Assembly: GCF_002943525.1 (NCBI RefSeq)
Contig: NZ_CP025394.1
Coordinates: 8,199,001-8,263,000, forward strand
Direction: 5' to 3'
From: Kitasatospora sp. MMS16-BH015
GTDB taxonomy: Bacteria > Actinomycetota > Actinomycetes > Streptomycetales > Streptomycetaceae
Length of the DNA stretch: 64,000 nt
Shown piece by piece: positions 52,366 through 62,220 of this stretch. Every line of letters begins with the position of its first letter. Position 1 is the stretch's first letter. Both the position numbers and the translations under genes were made by a program. The notes beneath the pieces are model-generated. The model was not told where the DNA came from, did no database searches, and saw nothing but the letters and a program-made list of their open reading frames with translations.

Positions 52366-53481
52366 TCAGGCGGGCGGGTGGCGGAGCTCCTGGACCACCG
52401 CCCAGGCGACCGAGACCACCGGGACGGCCACCAGCGCGCCGAGCACCCCCGCGAGCACCGCCCCGCCGATCACCGCGAGCGCCACCGCCACCGGGTGCAG
52501 CCGCACCGACCAGCCCATCACCAGCGGGTGCAGCAGGTGCCCCTCGATCTGCCCGATCACCACGATCAGGGCCAGCACCAGCAGGGCGACCACCGGCCCC
52601 CGGGCCGCCAGCGCCACCACGGCCGCGACGGCCAGCGCCACCGGCGAGCCGACCAGCGGCACCAGCGCCGCGACGAACTCCAGCACGGTGAGCGGCAGTG
52701 CGAGCGGCACGTCCAGGGCCAGCAGCGCGATGCCGACCATGGCGGCGTTGGACGCCGAGACCAGCAGGATGCCCCGGGTGTACCCGGCGAAGGCGCGCCA
52801 GGCCGCGTGCCCCGCCCGCAGCCAGGCCGGGCGGGAGCGGGCCGGCAGCTGCTCGGTGACCCAGTGCCACATCCGGTCACCCGAGTGCAGGAAGAAGACC
52901 GAGCAGAACAGCGCCAGCGCGATGGCCGTGACGGCCTCCACGGCGTGGCTCGCACCGCTCAGCGCGGTGGAGATCAGCGCGGAGCGGTGACTGGAGACGA
53001 AGGCGTCCAGCTTGGTCCGCAGGTCACTGACCGTGCCGGCGTGCAGGTGGAACGGCGCGCCGGTGAGCCAGCGGTCGATCCGGGCCAGGCCGCTGTGCAG
53101 CTCGTCGCCGAGGCGGCCCCACTCGCCGGCCACGGTGGTGCTGACCACTACGAGCACGCCCGCCACCACGGCGAGGGCGGCCAGGTAGGCCAGCAGCACG
53201 GCCAGTGCGCGCGGCAGCAGCCGGTCGAGCAGGTCGACCGCCGGGCGCAGCACCGAGGTGGCGACCAGCGCCAGGAAGAGGGCGATGACCGGGAGTTGGA
53301 GCAGGGCCAGCACGGAGACGGTGAGGTACGCGGCGAGGCCGAGCAGCAGCAGCCGCCAGGCGTAGCCGGCCGCCGTCCGCAGCCCCGGCGGCACGTGGTC
53401 GGGCGTCGGCCGCGGCGTGGTGCGGGGGCGGGGCCTGGCCGGGTGCGGCCGCAGGTGTGGCTTCCGTGGGCTGACGGCCAT
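52366..53481 (-). CDS. AI-2E family transporter-like membrane protein
   Basis: A 371-residue protein of the PerM/AI-2E transporter family: eight hydrophobic segments, with a central soluble part between segments 3 and 4 and the conserved late region VLEFVAALVPLVGSPVALAV (about 280-299), then VIGQIEGHLLHPLVMG. Despite the family name, most members have other or unknown substrates; some are ion antiporters. GGAG lies upstream of the ATG. Confidence 0.82.
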   Translation of the reverse strand: MAVSPRKPHLRPHPARPRPRTTPRPTPDHVPPGLRTAAGYAWRLLLLGLAAYLTVSVLALLQLPVIALFLALVATSVLRPAVDLLDRLLPRALAVLLAYLAALAVVAGVLVVVSTTVAGEWGRLGDELHSGLARIDRWLTGAPFHLHAGTVSDLRTKLDAFVSSHRSALISTALSGASHAVEAVTAIALALFCSVFFLHSGDRMWHWVTEQLPARSRPAWLRAGHAAWRAFAGYTRGILLVSASNAAMVGIALLALDVPLALPLTVLEFVAALVPLVGSPVALAVAAVVALAARGPVVALLVLALIVVIGQIEGHLLHPLVMGWSVRLHPVAVALAVIGGAVLAGVLGALVAVPVVSVAWAVVQELRHPPA

Positions 53482-53720
53482 CGGCGGGCTCCGGGCGTGA
53501 TCCGTGGGAGGGGCCCTGGGCGGCTACCCGGGCGGTGGGTGGTGAAACGGCGCCGGGCGGGTGTGGGCCGGGGCGGGCTGGGCAGGCGCGGGTCATGACC
53601 GGGACGCGGTGTGCGCGGAGTGGGGGCGGGGGGCGGCCTGTCGCGGATGAGGGGCGGCGTGGTGCGCGGCATGATGGTCGGGACGTGAGGCAGCTGTCGA
53701 GACCGGACCGGGAGAGTGCG

Positions 53721-54167
53721 ATGGCGGAGCCGTCGGAGGAGGAACGGGCGTCGTCCGAGCTGCCTGCGGGGACGCCCGCCGGGGAGCAGCCCGCCGAGGC
53801 CGGCGGAGCCGGGCGGGTGCGGGTGGAGGTGCGGCGGGCGGGGGCGGTGCGGATCATCGCCGTGGCGGGGGAGTTGGACCACGACTCGGTGGACGGGCTG
53901 CGGGCGGCCTTGGCGGCGCCGGTGGCGCAGGACGGGGTGGAGCGGGTGGTGGTGGACTTCGGCGGGGTGACCTTCTGCGACTCGACCGGGCTGAACCTGC
54001 TGCTGCGGGCCCGCCTGGACGCGGTGGCGGCGGGCCTGCGGCTGGACGTGGCCGGGCTGCGGCCGGCGGTGGCCCGGCTGTTCCAGATCACCGGGGCTGA
54101 CACGGTGCTGCGGATCCAGCCCGATCTGGCGGCCGCGCTGGCCGATCCGGGCGGGGAGGAGGGATGA
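53721..54167 (+). CDS. STAS-domain anti-sigma factor antagonist
   Basis: 148 residues. After a disordered acidic N-terminal tail (about 45 residues) comes a STAS domain with the phosphorylatable serine region VTFCDSTGLNLLLRAR (about residues 84-99). The ATG at 53721 has GGGAG seven bases upstream. It overlaps the following RsbW-like kinase gene, forming a partner-switch pair that controls a sigma factor. Confidence 0.85.
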   Translation: MAEPSEEERASSELPAGTPAGEQPAEAGGAGRVRVEVRRAGAVRIIAVAGELDHDSVDGLRAALAAPVAQDGVERVVVDFGGVTFCDSTGLNLLLRARLDAVAAGLRLDVAGLRPAVARLFQITGADTVLRIQPDLAAALADPGGEEG

Positions 54168-54577
54168 GGCGGGTGGAGGGCCGGCGCCTGGAGCTGGGCG
54201 GGAGCGAGGGGGCGGTGCAGCGGTGCCGCGACTTCAGCCGGGAGGCCCTGGCCGCCTGGGGCTGGCTGCCCGGACGTGACGAGGAGGGCGTGGCGGTCGC
54301 CGAGGACGTCCTGCTGATGGTCTCCGAACTGGTCACCAACGCCTGCCTGCACGCCCCCGGCGGCCCCCGCGAACTCCGTCTCGCCTGGGACGGCGCCCGG
54401 CTGCGGATCGAGGTCTCCGACGACAGCCCCGCCCGCCCCGCCGTCCGCCGCAGCGACCCCGCCTACCCGGGCGGCCACGGCCTCCGCGTGGTCGACCGCC
54501 TCGCGGAGGCCTGGGGCTCCCTCCCGGAGGGCGGCGGCAAGTACGTCTGGCTGGAAGTGCCCTCGCCGCTGCTCTGA
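54164..54577 (+). CDS. RsbW-like serine kinase / anti-sigma ATPase
   Basis: A 137-residue GHKL ATPase: N-box SELVTNACLHAPGG (about 54-67), G1-box VSDDSPARP and G2 region GGHGLRVVDRLAEAWG. Typical single-domain anti-sigma or serine-kinase proteins are of this length. It overlaps the STAS antagonist gene by 4 bp. The target sigma factor is not encoded nearby. Confidence 0.85.
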   Translation: MRRVEGRRLELGGSEGAVQRCRDFSREALAAWGWLPGRDEEGVAVAEDVLLMVSELVTNACLHAPGGPRELRLAWDGARLRIEVSDDSPARPAVRRSDPAYPGGHGLRVVDRLAEAWGSLPEGGGKYVWLEVPSPLL

Positions 54578-54588
54578 CGGGGGTGTCC

Positions 54589-54744
54589 TCAGAAGGGCTG
54601 GGGTTCGGGTTCGGGGATCGGGTCCGGGGACGGGGTGGGCGGGGGCGGTGCGGGGATGGGGTCGGGGTCCTTGCCGGGGCGGGGGCCCGGGTAGGGGTGG
54701 GGGAAGGGCTCGGTGTCCGGGTCCGGGGGTATGGGGATGGTCAT
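54589..54744 (-). CDS. Small proline-rich protein
   Basis: A 51-residue protein starting MTIPIPPDPDTEPFPHPYPG with a strong AAGGAGG about nine bases before ATG, then PIPAPPPPTPSPDPIPEPEP. It is almost only Pro, Asp, Glu and small residues, so it must be disordered. It resembles in style the small proteins at 62844 and 63706. No function is known. Confidence 0.55.
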   Translation of the reverse strand: MTIPIPPDPDTEPFPHPYPGPRPGKDPDPIPAPPPPTPSPDPIPEPEPQPF

Positions 54745-54860
54745 GGGGATCGCCTCCTTGGGGGTCGGGTACCCGGGAAGGTGGGGGTGAACCGGGGGTT
54801 TGGGGGGTGGAGGAACGGACAGCCGCCTGGGGGAGCCCAATGGTGGGAGGAGTGAAGTGG

Positions 54861-55223
54861 ATGGCCCGTCGACTACCGCCGGGGCCGGAGCAGGGGCGGG
54901 CCGGTGCGTTCAGCGTGGAGTCCCGGCCCTGGGCGGGCGGGACGGTGCTGACGCTGCGCGGGGAGCTCGACCTGGGGGCGGCGGCCGAGCTGGCCCGGTG
55001 GCTGGCGGAGGCCCTGGTGGTGCCGGGCACCACGGTGGTGGTGGACCTGGGCGAGCTGGGGTTCTGCGACTCCTCCGGGCTGAGCGTGCTGCTGCGGGCC
55101 CGCACCGTCGCGGTGGCCGAGGGCAGTCACCTGGAGCTGGCCCGGCCCCGGCCCCTGGTGCTGCGCATGCTGGAGCTGACCGGCGCCGCGTACGCCTTCC
55201 GGATCCGGGCCGAGCCGCCGTAG
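54861..55223 (+). CDS. STAS-domain anti-sigma factor antagonist
   Basis: 120 residues with the STAS motif ELGFCDSSGLSVLLRARTVA (phosphorylatable Ser about residue 72). A second antagonist beside the pair at 53721/54164, without its own kinase, it may feed the same switch or serve the hybrid kinase downstream. GGAGGAG precedes the ATG. Confidence 0.83.
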   Translation: MARRLPPGPEQGRAGAFSVESRPWAGGTVLTLRGELDLGAAAELARWLAEALVVPGTTVVVDLGELGFCDSSGLSVLLRARTVAVAEGSHLELARPRPLVLRMLELTGAAYAFRIRAEPP

Positions 55224-55353
55224 CCGGGCGCCACCGCCGCCCCGACCGGGCTGCCGGGGCGGGGTGGCGGTGGGAGAGTGGGGATGGCGGAGGCGGCGCG
55301 GCGCCGTACGGACTGTCCGGCGGGCCAGGACGCGGGTCGGGACGGTGGGACGG

Positions 55354-58300
55354 ATGGATGAGCAGCCGGAGCGGGTCGGCGGCCCCGGGGCGGTGGGGGA
55401 ATCGGCGGAGCAGGCGCTGCGGCAGCTGCTGGCCGGGCTGACGGCCGTCCGGGACGGGGACTTCCGGACCAGGCTGGCCGGTGGGCGGGCCGGGGTGCTG
55501 GGGGAGATCGCCACCGTCTTCAACGAGATGACCGAGCAGTTGGGGGCCGTCACCACCGAGGTGACCCGGGTGGCCTGGGAGGTCGGGGCCGAGGGGCGGC
55601 TCGGCGGCCAGGCCCGGGTGCCGGGGGCGGTCGGGACCTGGCGGGAGCTCACCGACTCGGTCAACGCGATGGCCGGGAACCTGACCACCCAGGTGCGGGC
55701 GATCGCCCAGGTGGCCACGGCGGTGGCCGAGGGGGAGCTCGGGCGGAAGATCCGGGTCGAGGCGCGCGGGGAGATCCTCGAGCTCAAGGAGACCATCAAC
55801 ACCATGGTCGACCAGCTCTCGGCCTTCGCCGAGGAGGTCACCCGGGTGGCGCGCGAGGTGGGCACGGCCGGCAACCTCGGTGGGCAGGCCACCGTACGGG
55901 GCGTCTCGGGCACCTGGAAGGACCTCACCGAGAACGTCAACGTGATGGCCTCCAACCTGACCGGCCAGGTGCGCTCGATCTCGGAGGTGGCCACCGCGGT
56001 GGCCCGTGGCGACCTCTCCCGGAAGATCACCGTGGAGGCCAAGGGCGAGGTGGCCGCGCTGGCCGCCGCGATCAACACCATGGTGGACACGCTGTCGGCC
56101 TTCGCCGACGAGGTCACCCGGGTGGCCCGGGAGGTGGGCACCGACGGCCAGTTGGGCGGCCAGGCCCGGGTGCCCAACGTGGCCGGCACCTGGAAGGACC
56201 TCACCGACAGCGTCAACTTCATGGCGCACAACCTGACCAGCCAGGTGCGCAACATCGCCCAGGTCACCACGGCGGTGGCCCGGGGTGACCTGACCCGCAA
56301 GATCGACGTGGACGCGCGCGGCGAGATCCTGGAGCTCAAGACCACGGTCAACACCATGGTCGACCAGCTCGGCTCCTTCGCCGCCGAGGTGACCCGGGTG
56401 GCCCGGGAGGTGGGCAGCGAGGGGCGGCTCGGCGGGCAGGCCCGGGTGGAGGGCGTCTCCGGCACCTGGAAGCGGCTCACCGAGAACGTCAACGAGCTGG
56501 CCGGCAACCTGACCAGGCAGGTCCGCGCGATCGCCGAGGTGACCAGCGCGGTGGCGGCCGGCGACCTGACCCGGTCGATCAGCGTGGACGCCTCCGGCGA
56601 GGTGGCCGACCTCAAGGACAACATCAACGCGATGGTGGAGTCGCTGCGCGAGACCACCCTGGCCAACCAGGAGCAGGACTGGCTCAAGACCAGCCTGGCC
56701 CGGTACGCGGGCGAGATCCAGGGGCGCCGCGACATCCAGGCGGTGGCCGAGCTGATCACCGAGGAGCTCACCCCGCTGATCGGCGCCCAGTACGGCGCGT
56801 TCTTCCTCGCCGAGGAGGGCACGGCCGGCCCCGGGCTGGTGCTGGTCAGCGGCTACGGCCGCCCGGCCGGGGAGCGGCCGCTGCGCCTGGCCCTCGGCGA
56901 GGGCCTGGTCGGGCAGGCCGCGCGCAGCCGGCAGGCGGTGGCCGTGGACGACCTGCCCGCCGGTTACGCCACCGTGGCCTCCAGCGCAGGGTCTGCGCAG
57001 GCCAGAGCGCTGCTGATCCTGCCGATCGTGCTGGAGGACAGTCTGCTCGGGGTGATGGAGTTCGCCTCCGTCCACCCGTTCAGCCAGGTGCACCGGGACT
57101 TCCTGGCCCGCTTCGCCGAGGCCTGCGCCGTCAACCTCGGCACCCTGCTGGCCAACGCCCGCACCGACGAGCTGCTCGGTGAATCGCAGCGGCTGACGGC
57201 CGAACTCCAGAGCCGTTCGGCGGAATTGCAGGAAGGCCAGGAGGAACTGCGCCGCTCCAACGCCGAGTTGGAGGAGAAGGCGGCGCTGCTGGCCCAGCGG
57301 AACGAGGACATCGAGGCGAAGAACCTGGAGATCGAGCAGGCCCGGCAGGAACTCGAGGAACGGGCAAGGCAGTTGACTCTGGCCTCGACGTACAAGTCGG
57401 AGTTCCTGGCCAACATGAGCCACGAGCTGCGCACCCCGCTCAACAGCCTGCTGATCCTGGCCCAGCTGCTCACCCAGAACGCCGAGGGCAACCTCTCGGC
57501 CAAGCAGGTGGAGTACGCCGGGGTGATCCACTCGGCCGGCTCCGACCTGCTCCAGCTGATCAACGACATCCTCGACCTCTCCAAGGTCGAGGCGGGCAAG
57601 ATGGAGTTCCAGCCCGAGACCTTCGCCGTACGCGAGCTGCTCGAGTACGTGGAGTCCACCTTCCGGCCGCTGGCCGACCAGAAGGGGCTCGCCTTCAGCG
57701 TGGGCCTCGACGGGGCGGTGCCCGAGCAACTCCTCACCGACCAGGCCAGGTTGCGGCAGGTGCTGCGCAACCTGCTCTCCAACGCGGTCAAGTTCACCGA
57801 CACCGGGGAGGTGCGGCTGCGGATCGAACGGGTCGAGCGGGCCCAGCTGCCGCCCGAACTCGCCACCGCCCGGGCGGCGGTGGCCTTCCAGGTGGAGGAC
57901 ACCGGGATCGGCATCGACCCGGCCCACCTGGACACCATCTTCGGCGCCTTCCAGCAGGCCGACGGCACCACCAGCCGCCGCTACGGCGGCACCGGCCTCG
58001 GCCTCTCGATCAGCCGCGAGCTGGCCCGGCTGCTCGGCGGCACCCTCACCGTCAGCTCGGCCGCCGGGCGCGGCAGCCGGTTCACCCTGCTGCTGCCGGT
58101 GGACGCCGAGCGCCCGCCCCGGCCCGCCCCGGCGGTCCGGCCGGCCGAGACCGGGGCACGGGTGCTGGTGGTGGAGCCGGCCGAGTCGGGCCTGCTGGCG
58201 GCGGTGGCCCGGGCCGCCGGGGCCGAGGTGCGGATGGCGGCGGACGCCGGCGGAGTGCGGGCGGCGCTGCACGAGGACTCCTACCGGTGCGTGGTGGTCG

Positions 58301-58899
58301 ACCTCGGCGCCGATGCGGCGCTGGTGCCGGCGTTGACGGGCGGCGGTGCGGGCGGCGGGGCGGTGCTGCTGGGCTACCGGGGTGACGGCCCGGCCGCCCT
58401 GGCGGCCGGCAAGGGCCTGCTGGAGGGGCTCGAACTGGTCAGCGGGCTGGACGAGTTGCGCCAGCGGATCACCCGGCTGATCGGCGGCCCAGCACAGCCG
58501 GCCCCGGCCCCGGACTCGGTGCTGGCCGGGCGGACGGTGCTGATCGTGGACGACGACATCCGCAACGTCTTCGCGCTGGCCGCCGCCCTGGAGGAGCTCG
58601 GGGTGACCGTGCTGCACGCCGCCGACGGCGAGGCCGGCCTCGAGCGGCTGCGGGCCCACCCCGAGACCGACCTGGTGCTGATGGACGTGATGATGCCGGG
58701 CCTGGACGGCTACCAGGCGATCGCCGAGATCCGCGCCGACCCCCGCTACGCCCGCCTCCCGGTGGTCACCGTCACCGCCAAGGCGATGCCCGGCGACCGC
58801 GCCAAGAGCCTCGCGGCGGGCGCCGACGACCACGTGACCAAGCCGGTGGACCTCCCGCAGCTGCTGGAACGGATGCGGAGCCGGCTGACCGAGCGGTGA
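55354..58899 (+). CDS. Soluble hybrid histidine kinase with HAMP array
   Basis: 1181 residues without membrane spans. Four or five HAMP-type repeats with a ~92-residue period (EVTRVAREVGTEGQLGGQA-like) fill residues 30-440. A GAF domain (about 455-600), coiled coil (about 610-685), HisKA with SHELRTPLNSLLILAQLL, HATPase (NLLSNAVKFTD), a degenerate receiver and a full receiver (VLIVDDDIRNVFALAAALEE, phosphoacceptor in LVLMDVMMPG) follow. The layout is that of group III hybrid kinases known from fungi (Nik1) and many actinobacteria; they sense osmotic or cytoplasmic cues. Confidence 0.88.
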   Translation: MDEQPERVGGPGAVGESAEQALRQLLAGLTAVRDGDFRTRLAGGRAGVLGEIATVFNEMTEQLGAVTTEVTRVAWEVGAEGRLGGQARVPGAVGTWRELTDSVNAMAGNLTTQVRAIAQVATAVAEGELGRKIRVEARGEILELKETINTMVDQLSAFAEEVTRVAREVGTAGNLGGQATVRGVSGTWKDLTENVNVMASNLTGQVRSISEVATAVARGDLSRKITVEAKGEVAALAAAINTMVDTLSAFADEVTRVAREVGTDGQLGGQARVPNVAGTWKDLTDSVNFMAHNLTSQVRNIAQVTTAVARGDLTRKIDVDARGEILELKTTVNTMVDQLGSFAAEVTRVAREVGSEGRLGGQARVEGVSGTWKRLTENVNELAGNLTRQVRAIAEVTSAVAAGDLTRSISVDASGEVADLKDNINAMVESLRETTLANQEQDWLKTSLARYAGEIQGRRDIQAVAELITEELTPLIGAQYGAFFLAEEGTAGPGLVLVSGYGRPAGERPLRLALGEGLVGQAARSRQAVAVDDLPAGYATVASSAGSAQARALLILPIVLEDSLLGVMEFASVHPFSQVHRDFLARFAEACAVNLGTLLANARTDELLGESQRLTAELQSRSAELQEGQEELRRSNAELEEKAALLAQRNEDIEAKNLEIEQARQELEERARQLTLASTYKSEFLANMSHELRTPLNSLLILAQLLTQNAEGNLSAKQVEYAGVIHSAGSDLLQLINDILDLSKVEAGKMEFQPETFAVRELLEYVESTFRPLADQKGLAFSVGLDGAVPEQLLTDQARLRQVLRNLLSNAVKFTDTGEVRLRIERVERAQLPPELATARAAVAFQVEDTGIGIDPAHLDTIFGAFQQADGTTSRRYGGTGLGLSISRELARLLGGTLTVSSAAGRGSRFTLLLPVDAERPPRPAPAVRPAETGARVLVVEPAESGLLAAVARAAGAEVRMAADAGGVRAALHEDSYRCVVVDLGADAALVPALTGGGAGGGAVLLGYRGDGPAALAAGKGLLEGLELVSGLDELRQRITRLIGGPAQPAPAPDSVLAGRTVLIVDDDIRNVFALAAALEELGVTVLHAADGEAGLERLRAHPETDLVLMDVMMPGLDGYQAIAEIRADPRYARLPVVTVTAKAMPGDRAKSLAAGADDHVTKPVDLPQLLERMRSRLTER

Positions 58900-59106
58900 G
58901 CGGTGGGCGGGGGCCGAGGCGGTCGATGACCGGCGAGATCCGCGGGCTCCGCAGCGGCCCGTCACCTCCGTGACACGTTGGCCGTCCCGGCGGTCGTACC
59001 GGAACCGGGACGTGCCTCGCGTCTGCCCCGGTGCGGGCGGGTCAATCCCGACCGGGACGGCGTCACGGACCGTGGCCGCGCGGGGGTCGGGAGTGGGCGG
59101 CGGAGG

Positions 59107-60867
59107 TCAGCCTTCCGCTGCGGCCAGGCGGGCGGCGGACTCGAGCATCATGGCGTGGACGAAGGCCTGCGGGAGGTTGCCCCGCTGCTGGCGCTGGGCG
59201 ATGTCGTACTCCTCCGCGAACAGGCCGGCCGTGCCGCAGAGGCCGCGGGCCGCCTCGAACCAGCGGGCCGCCTCGACGGCGTGGCCCTGCTGGGCCTCGG
59301 CGAGGGCCAGCAGGAAGCCGCAGAGCACGAAGGCGCCCTCCGCCTCGGCGAGGGGGCGTTCGTCGTGGCGGAAGCGGTAGGCGTGGTGACCGTCCGTCAG
59401 GTCAGCCAGGCAGGCGCGCAGGGTGGCCACTGTCCGGGGGTCGTCCGCTGCCGGGGCGCCGCGCAGCGGGGGCAGCAGGAGGGCGAGGTCGACGGCCGGG
59501 TCCTCCGGGGAGCGCTGCCAGCGGCCCGAGGGGTGCAGGGCGTGCCGGGTGGTGTGGGCCAGGATCCGGTCCGCCAGGCCGGACCAGCGGGCGGCCGTCC
59601 CGGGGGAGAGGCCGGCCGGGCCGGCGGTGTCCGGGGCGGCCACGGCGCGCAGGCCGGCGGCGCAGATCAGCCGGCTGTGGGTCCAGGCGCGCGGGGAGAG
59701 CTCCCAGATCCCCGCGTCCGGTTCGCGCCAGCGCCGGGTGATGGTGTCGGCGGCGGTGTGCAGGGCCCGGTGGTCCTCGGGCCCGAGGCGTCCGTGCCGG
59801 GCCGCCGCCGCGTACAGCAGCAGTGCCTCGCCGAAGGCGTCGAGCTGGAACTGGTCGGTGACCTGGTTGCCGACCAGGTCGTGGCCACCCGGGTAGCCCG
59901 GCAGGTCGATCCGGCGCTGCTCGGGCACCCGGCCGCCGCCGACGGTGTAAGCCGGGGCCAGCTGGGGCCCGTCCTCGGCCAGGCGGGCGGTGGTGAAGCG
60001 GACCGCCCGGTCGAGCAGCGGGTACGGGCCGCAGGCGGCCACGGCCTGGCCGGCCAGGCACTGGTCGCGGATCCAGACGTACCGGTAGTCGTAGTTGCGC
60101 CCCGCCTCGGCCCGCTCCGGGAGGCTGGTGGTGGCCGCCGCGACCATGCCGCCCGAGGCGGACGAGGTCAGGCCGTGCAGCACCGCGTAGGCGTGCCGCG
60201 CATCGCGTCCGCTCCACACCTCGCCGAGCGGCGGCACGGCGGCCCGCCAGGCGCGCTCGGTGGCGCGCCAGCAGCGCCCGGGCTCGGGCGGCGGCCCGTC
60301 GAAGGCGCGGTCGGAGACCTCGAGCACCAGGTCGAGCCGCTCGCCCGGGGCGAGGGTCGGCTCGGCGGTGAGGCCCTCGTCCGGGGCGGGGTGGGCGTCC
60401 GGGCGGGACCAGCGGAGGTGGAGGCCGCCGACGCGCTGCTCCCAGGTGCCGTCCGGGGTGCGGTGCGGGGCGCCGACCCGGCGGGCGCCGAAGCCCGGGC
60501 CCGGGCTCAGGACGAGCCGGAGGCGGGCCGGGCCGTGCTCGGCGGTGATCCGGCGGAGCAGCACCAGGCGGTGCGGGTCGGCGGGCAGGGCCAGGGCCTC
60601 GCGGCACTCGACCGGACCGCTCTCGGTGACCCAGCGCCCGCGCCGGATCAGGCTGCCGTCCTCGTAGTAGCCGCCGGGGACGTGGCGGCCGAGGGGGGTC
60701 ACGGCGTAGACCCCGCCGCCGCCGATCAGACCGGCGAAGAGGGGCTCGTCGTGCCAGCGCGGGGCGCAGAGCCAGGCGATCTCGCCCTGCGGTCCGACCA
60801 GCGCGCCGCGCTCGCCGTCGGCGAGCAGGGCGTACTCGCGCAGGCTCTGGGGTGGGTAGCCGGTCAT
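59107..60867 (-). CDS. Glycoside hydrolase family 15 protein (glucoamylase/trehalase-like)
   Basis: 586 residues. The N-terminal trehalase-like cap (REYALLADGERGALVGPQGE, ending IAWLCAPRW) is followed by an (alpha/alpha)6 barrel with YDYRYVWIRDQCLAGQAVAA (about 245-265), IWELSPRAWTHSRLICAAGL and EGAFVLCGFLLALAEAQQGH. In the family such enzymes release glucose from trehalose or alpha-glucans. No signal peptide is seen, so it is cytoplasmic. GGAGG lies six bases before the ATG. Confidence 0.82.
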   Translation of the reverse strand: MTGYPPQSLREYALLADGERGALVGPQGEIAWLCAPRWHDEPLFAGLIGGGGVYAVTPLGRHVPGGYYEDGSLIRRGRWVTESGPVECREALALPADPHRLVLLRRITAEHGPARLRLVLSPGPGFGARRVGAPHRTPDGTWEQRVGGLHLRWSRPDAHPAPDEGLTAEPTLAPGERLDLVLEVSDRAFDGPPPEPGRCWRATERAWRAAVPPLGEVWSGRDARHAYAVLHGLTSSASGGMVAAATTSLPERAEAGRNYDYRYVWIRDQCLAGQAVAACGPYPLLDRAVRFTTARLAEDGPQLAPAYTVGGGRVPEQRRIDLPGYPGGHDLVGNQVTDQFQLDAFGEALLLYAAAARHGRLGPEDHRALHTAADTITRRWREPDAGIWELSPRAWTHSRLICAAGLRAVAAPDTAGPAGLSPGTAARWSGLADRILAHTTRHALHPSGRWQRSPEDPAVDLALLLPPLRGAPAADDPRTVATLRACLADLTDGHHAYRFRHDERPLAEAEGAFVLCGFLLALAEAQQGHAVEAARWFEAARGLCGTAGLFAEEYDIAQRQQRGNLPQAFVHAMMLESAARLAAAEG

Positions 60868-60927
60868 CGGACCTCCGGGGCGGGGTGGGCGGGCGGGTGC
60901 GGGAGCTCGGCTCGACCGGCCCTGGGT

Positions 60928-61881
60928 TCAGCGCAGCCGGGGCAGCACCTGTTCGCGGTAGAAGGCGAAGAAGCCCTGCTGGGCCTGGCCGATCTGGCCG
61001 ACGTACACCTCGTCGAAGCCGGCCTCGGCGTAACCGTGCAGCCGTTCGACGTGCTCCTCGGGGTCGTCGCCGCAGGTCACGGCGGAGGCGACCATCTCCT
61101 CGGTGACCAGCTCGGTGGCCTGTTCGAAGTGCCGGGGCGTCGGCAGCACCTGGGCCAGCTCGCCCGGCAGCAGTTCGCTGGGCCAGAGCCGGTGGACGGT
61201 GCCGACCGCCTGCTCGCGGTCCGGACCCCAGCAGACCTTGACCCCGCCGATCACCGGGCCCTCGCCGCCGGCCGCGCGGTAGCGGCCGATCAGCTCGCGG
61301 TCCGGGGTCATGGTGACCAGCCCGTCGGCGAAGCCGGCGGCCGCCTCGGCGGCCCGGGGGCCGAAGGCGGAGACGTACACCGGCAGCGGCCGGCTGGTGG
61401 GCGGGGTGTAGAGGCGGGCGTTCTCCACCGTGTAGTGGACGCCCCGGTGGGAGACCTGCCCGCCGGTGAACAGCTCGCGCATCACCGCCACCGCCTCCGC
61501 CAGCATCTCGGCCCGGACGGCGAACGGCGGCCAGTGGTCGCCCAGGATGTGCTCGTTGAGCGCCTCGCCGGTGCCGACGCCCAGCCGCAGGCCACCGGGC
61601 AGCAGCACGTCCGCCGTGGCCGCCGCCTGCGCCGTCACCGCCGGGTGGAGCCGGACGGTCGGGCAGGTGACCAGGGTGGTCACCGGAAGGTCGGTCACCT
61701 GGGAGAGCGCGCCGAGCAGGCCCCAGACGAACGGGCTGCTGCCCTGGGCCTCGTTCCAGGGGTGGAAGTGGTCGGAGACGGCCAGGTGGGTGAACCCGGC
61801 CGCCTCCGCGAGCCGTGCCTGGTCGAGCAGTTGGGCGGGGGTGAACTCCTCGCAGGAGAGGAAGTAGCCGCAGGCGGTCAT
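60928..61881 (-). CDS. F420-dependent luciferase-like oxidoreductase (FGD-related)
   Basis: A 317-residue TIM-barrel enzyme resembling F420-dependent glucose-6-phosphate dehydrogenase relatives: MTACGYFLSCEEFTPAQLLD start, SDHFHPWNEAQGSSPFVWG (about 37-55) and LRLGVGTGEALNEHILGDHW. The aspartate and histidine in SDHFHPW are the F420-site residues of the family. The substrate is unknown. It lies 60 bp downstream of the GH15 gene on the same strand. Confidence 0.8.
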   Translation of the reverse strand: MTACGYFLSCEEFTPAQLLDQARLAEAAGFTHLAVSDHFHPWNEAQGSSPFVWGLLGALSQVTDLPVTTLVTCPTVRLHPAVTAQAAATADVLLPGGLRLGVGTGEALNEHILGDHWPPFAVRAEMLAEAVAVMRELFTGGQVSHRGVHYTVENARLYTPPTSRPLPVYVSAFGPRAAEAAAGFADGLVTMTPDRELIGRYRAAGGEGPVIGGVKVCWGPDREQAVGTVHRLWPSELLPGELAQVLPTPRHFEQATELVTEEMVASAVTCGDDPEEHVERLHGYAEAGFDEVYVGQIGQAQQGFFAFYREQVLPRLR

Positions 61882-62037
61882 GGCGGCCTCGCGGGGGTCG
61901 GTGGGAGTGCCTTCCGCAGGCGGCTAACCGGGGCAGGGGCGCTGAAACCCCGTTTCCGGCGGGCCGAGGCGGGTAGCCGGGAGGGTCATCGGTAGCCCGC
62001 ACCCGGGCTCCCCGACCGGATTTCGGAGGTGACCTCG

Positions 62038-62220
62038 ATGGACGCGCGCGAGGGCGACGGGCCTGGCCGAGCCGTACGCATCCCCGGGCAGCCGGGGCGG
62101 CACTCGGCGGCGCAGCGCCGCCCGGGGCCGGAGGCGGCGCCCGTGCGGCAGCCGGCGCTGGTCGAGCAGAGCGAGGAGCCGGGCGATGCGGAGCGCTACG
62201 CCGTCCTCGGCGAGGACTGA
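62038..62220 (+). CDS. Small charged protein of unknown function
   Basis: 60 residues (MDAREGDGPGRAVRIPGQPG start, ending EQSEEPGDAERYAVLGED). GGAGGTGA lies seven bases before the ATG, one of the strongest ribosome binding sites in the window. It is arginine/proline-rich and acidic at the end, and probably disordered. GTG 62029 inside the ribosome binding site is rejected as the start. Confidence 0.6.
   Translation: MDAREGDGPGRAVRIPGQPGRHSAAQRRPGPEAAPVRQPALVEQSEEPGDAERYAVLGED

Noticed and set aside
54910..58965. Long minus-strand open frame opposite the hybrid kinase
   Set aside because: Antisense shadow of a repeat-rich gene; the translated sequence shows no family pattern.
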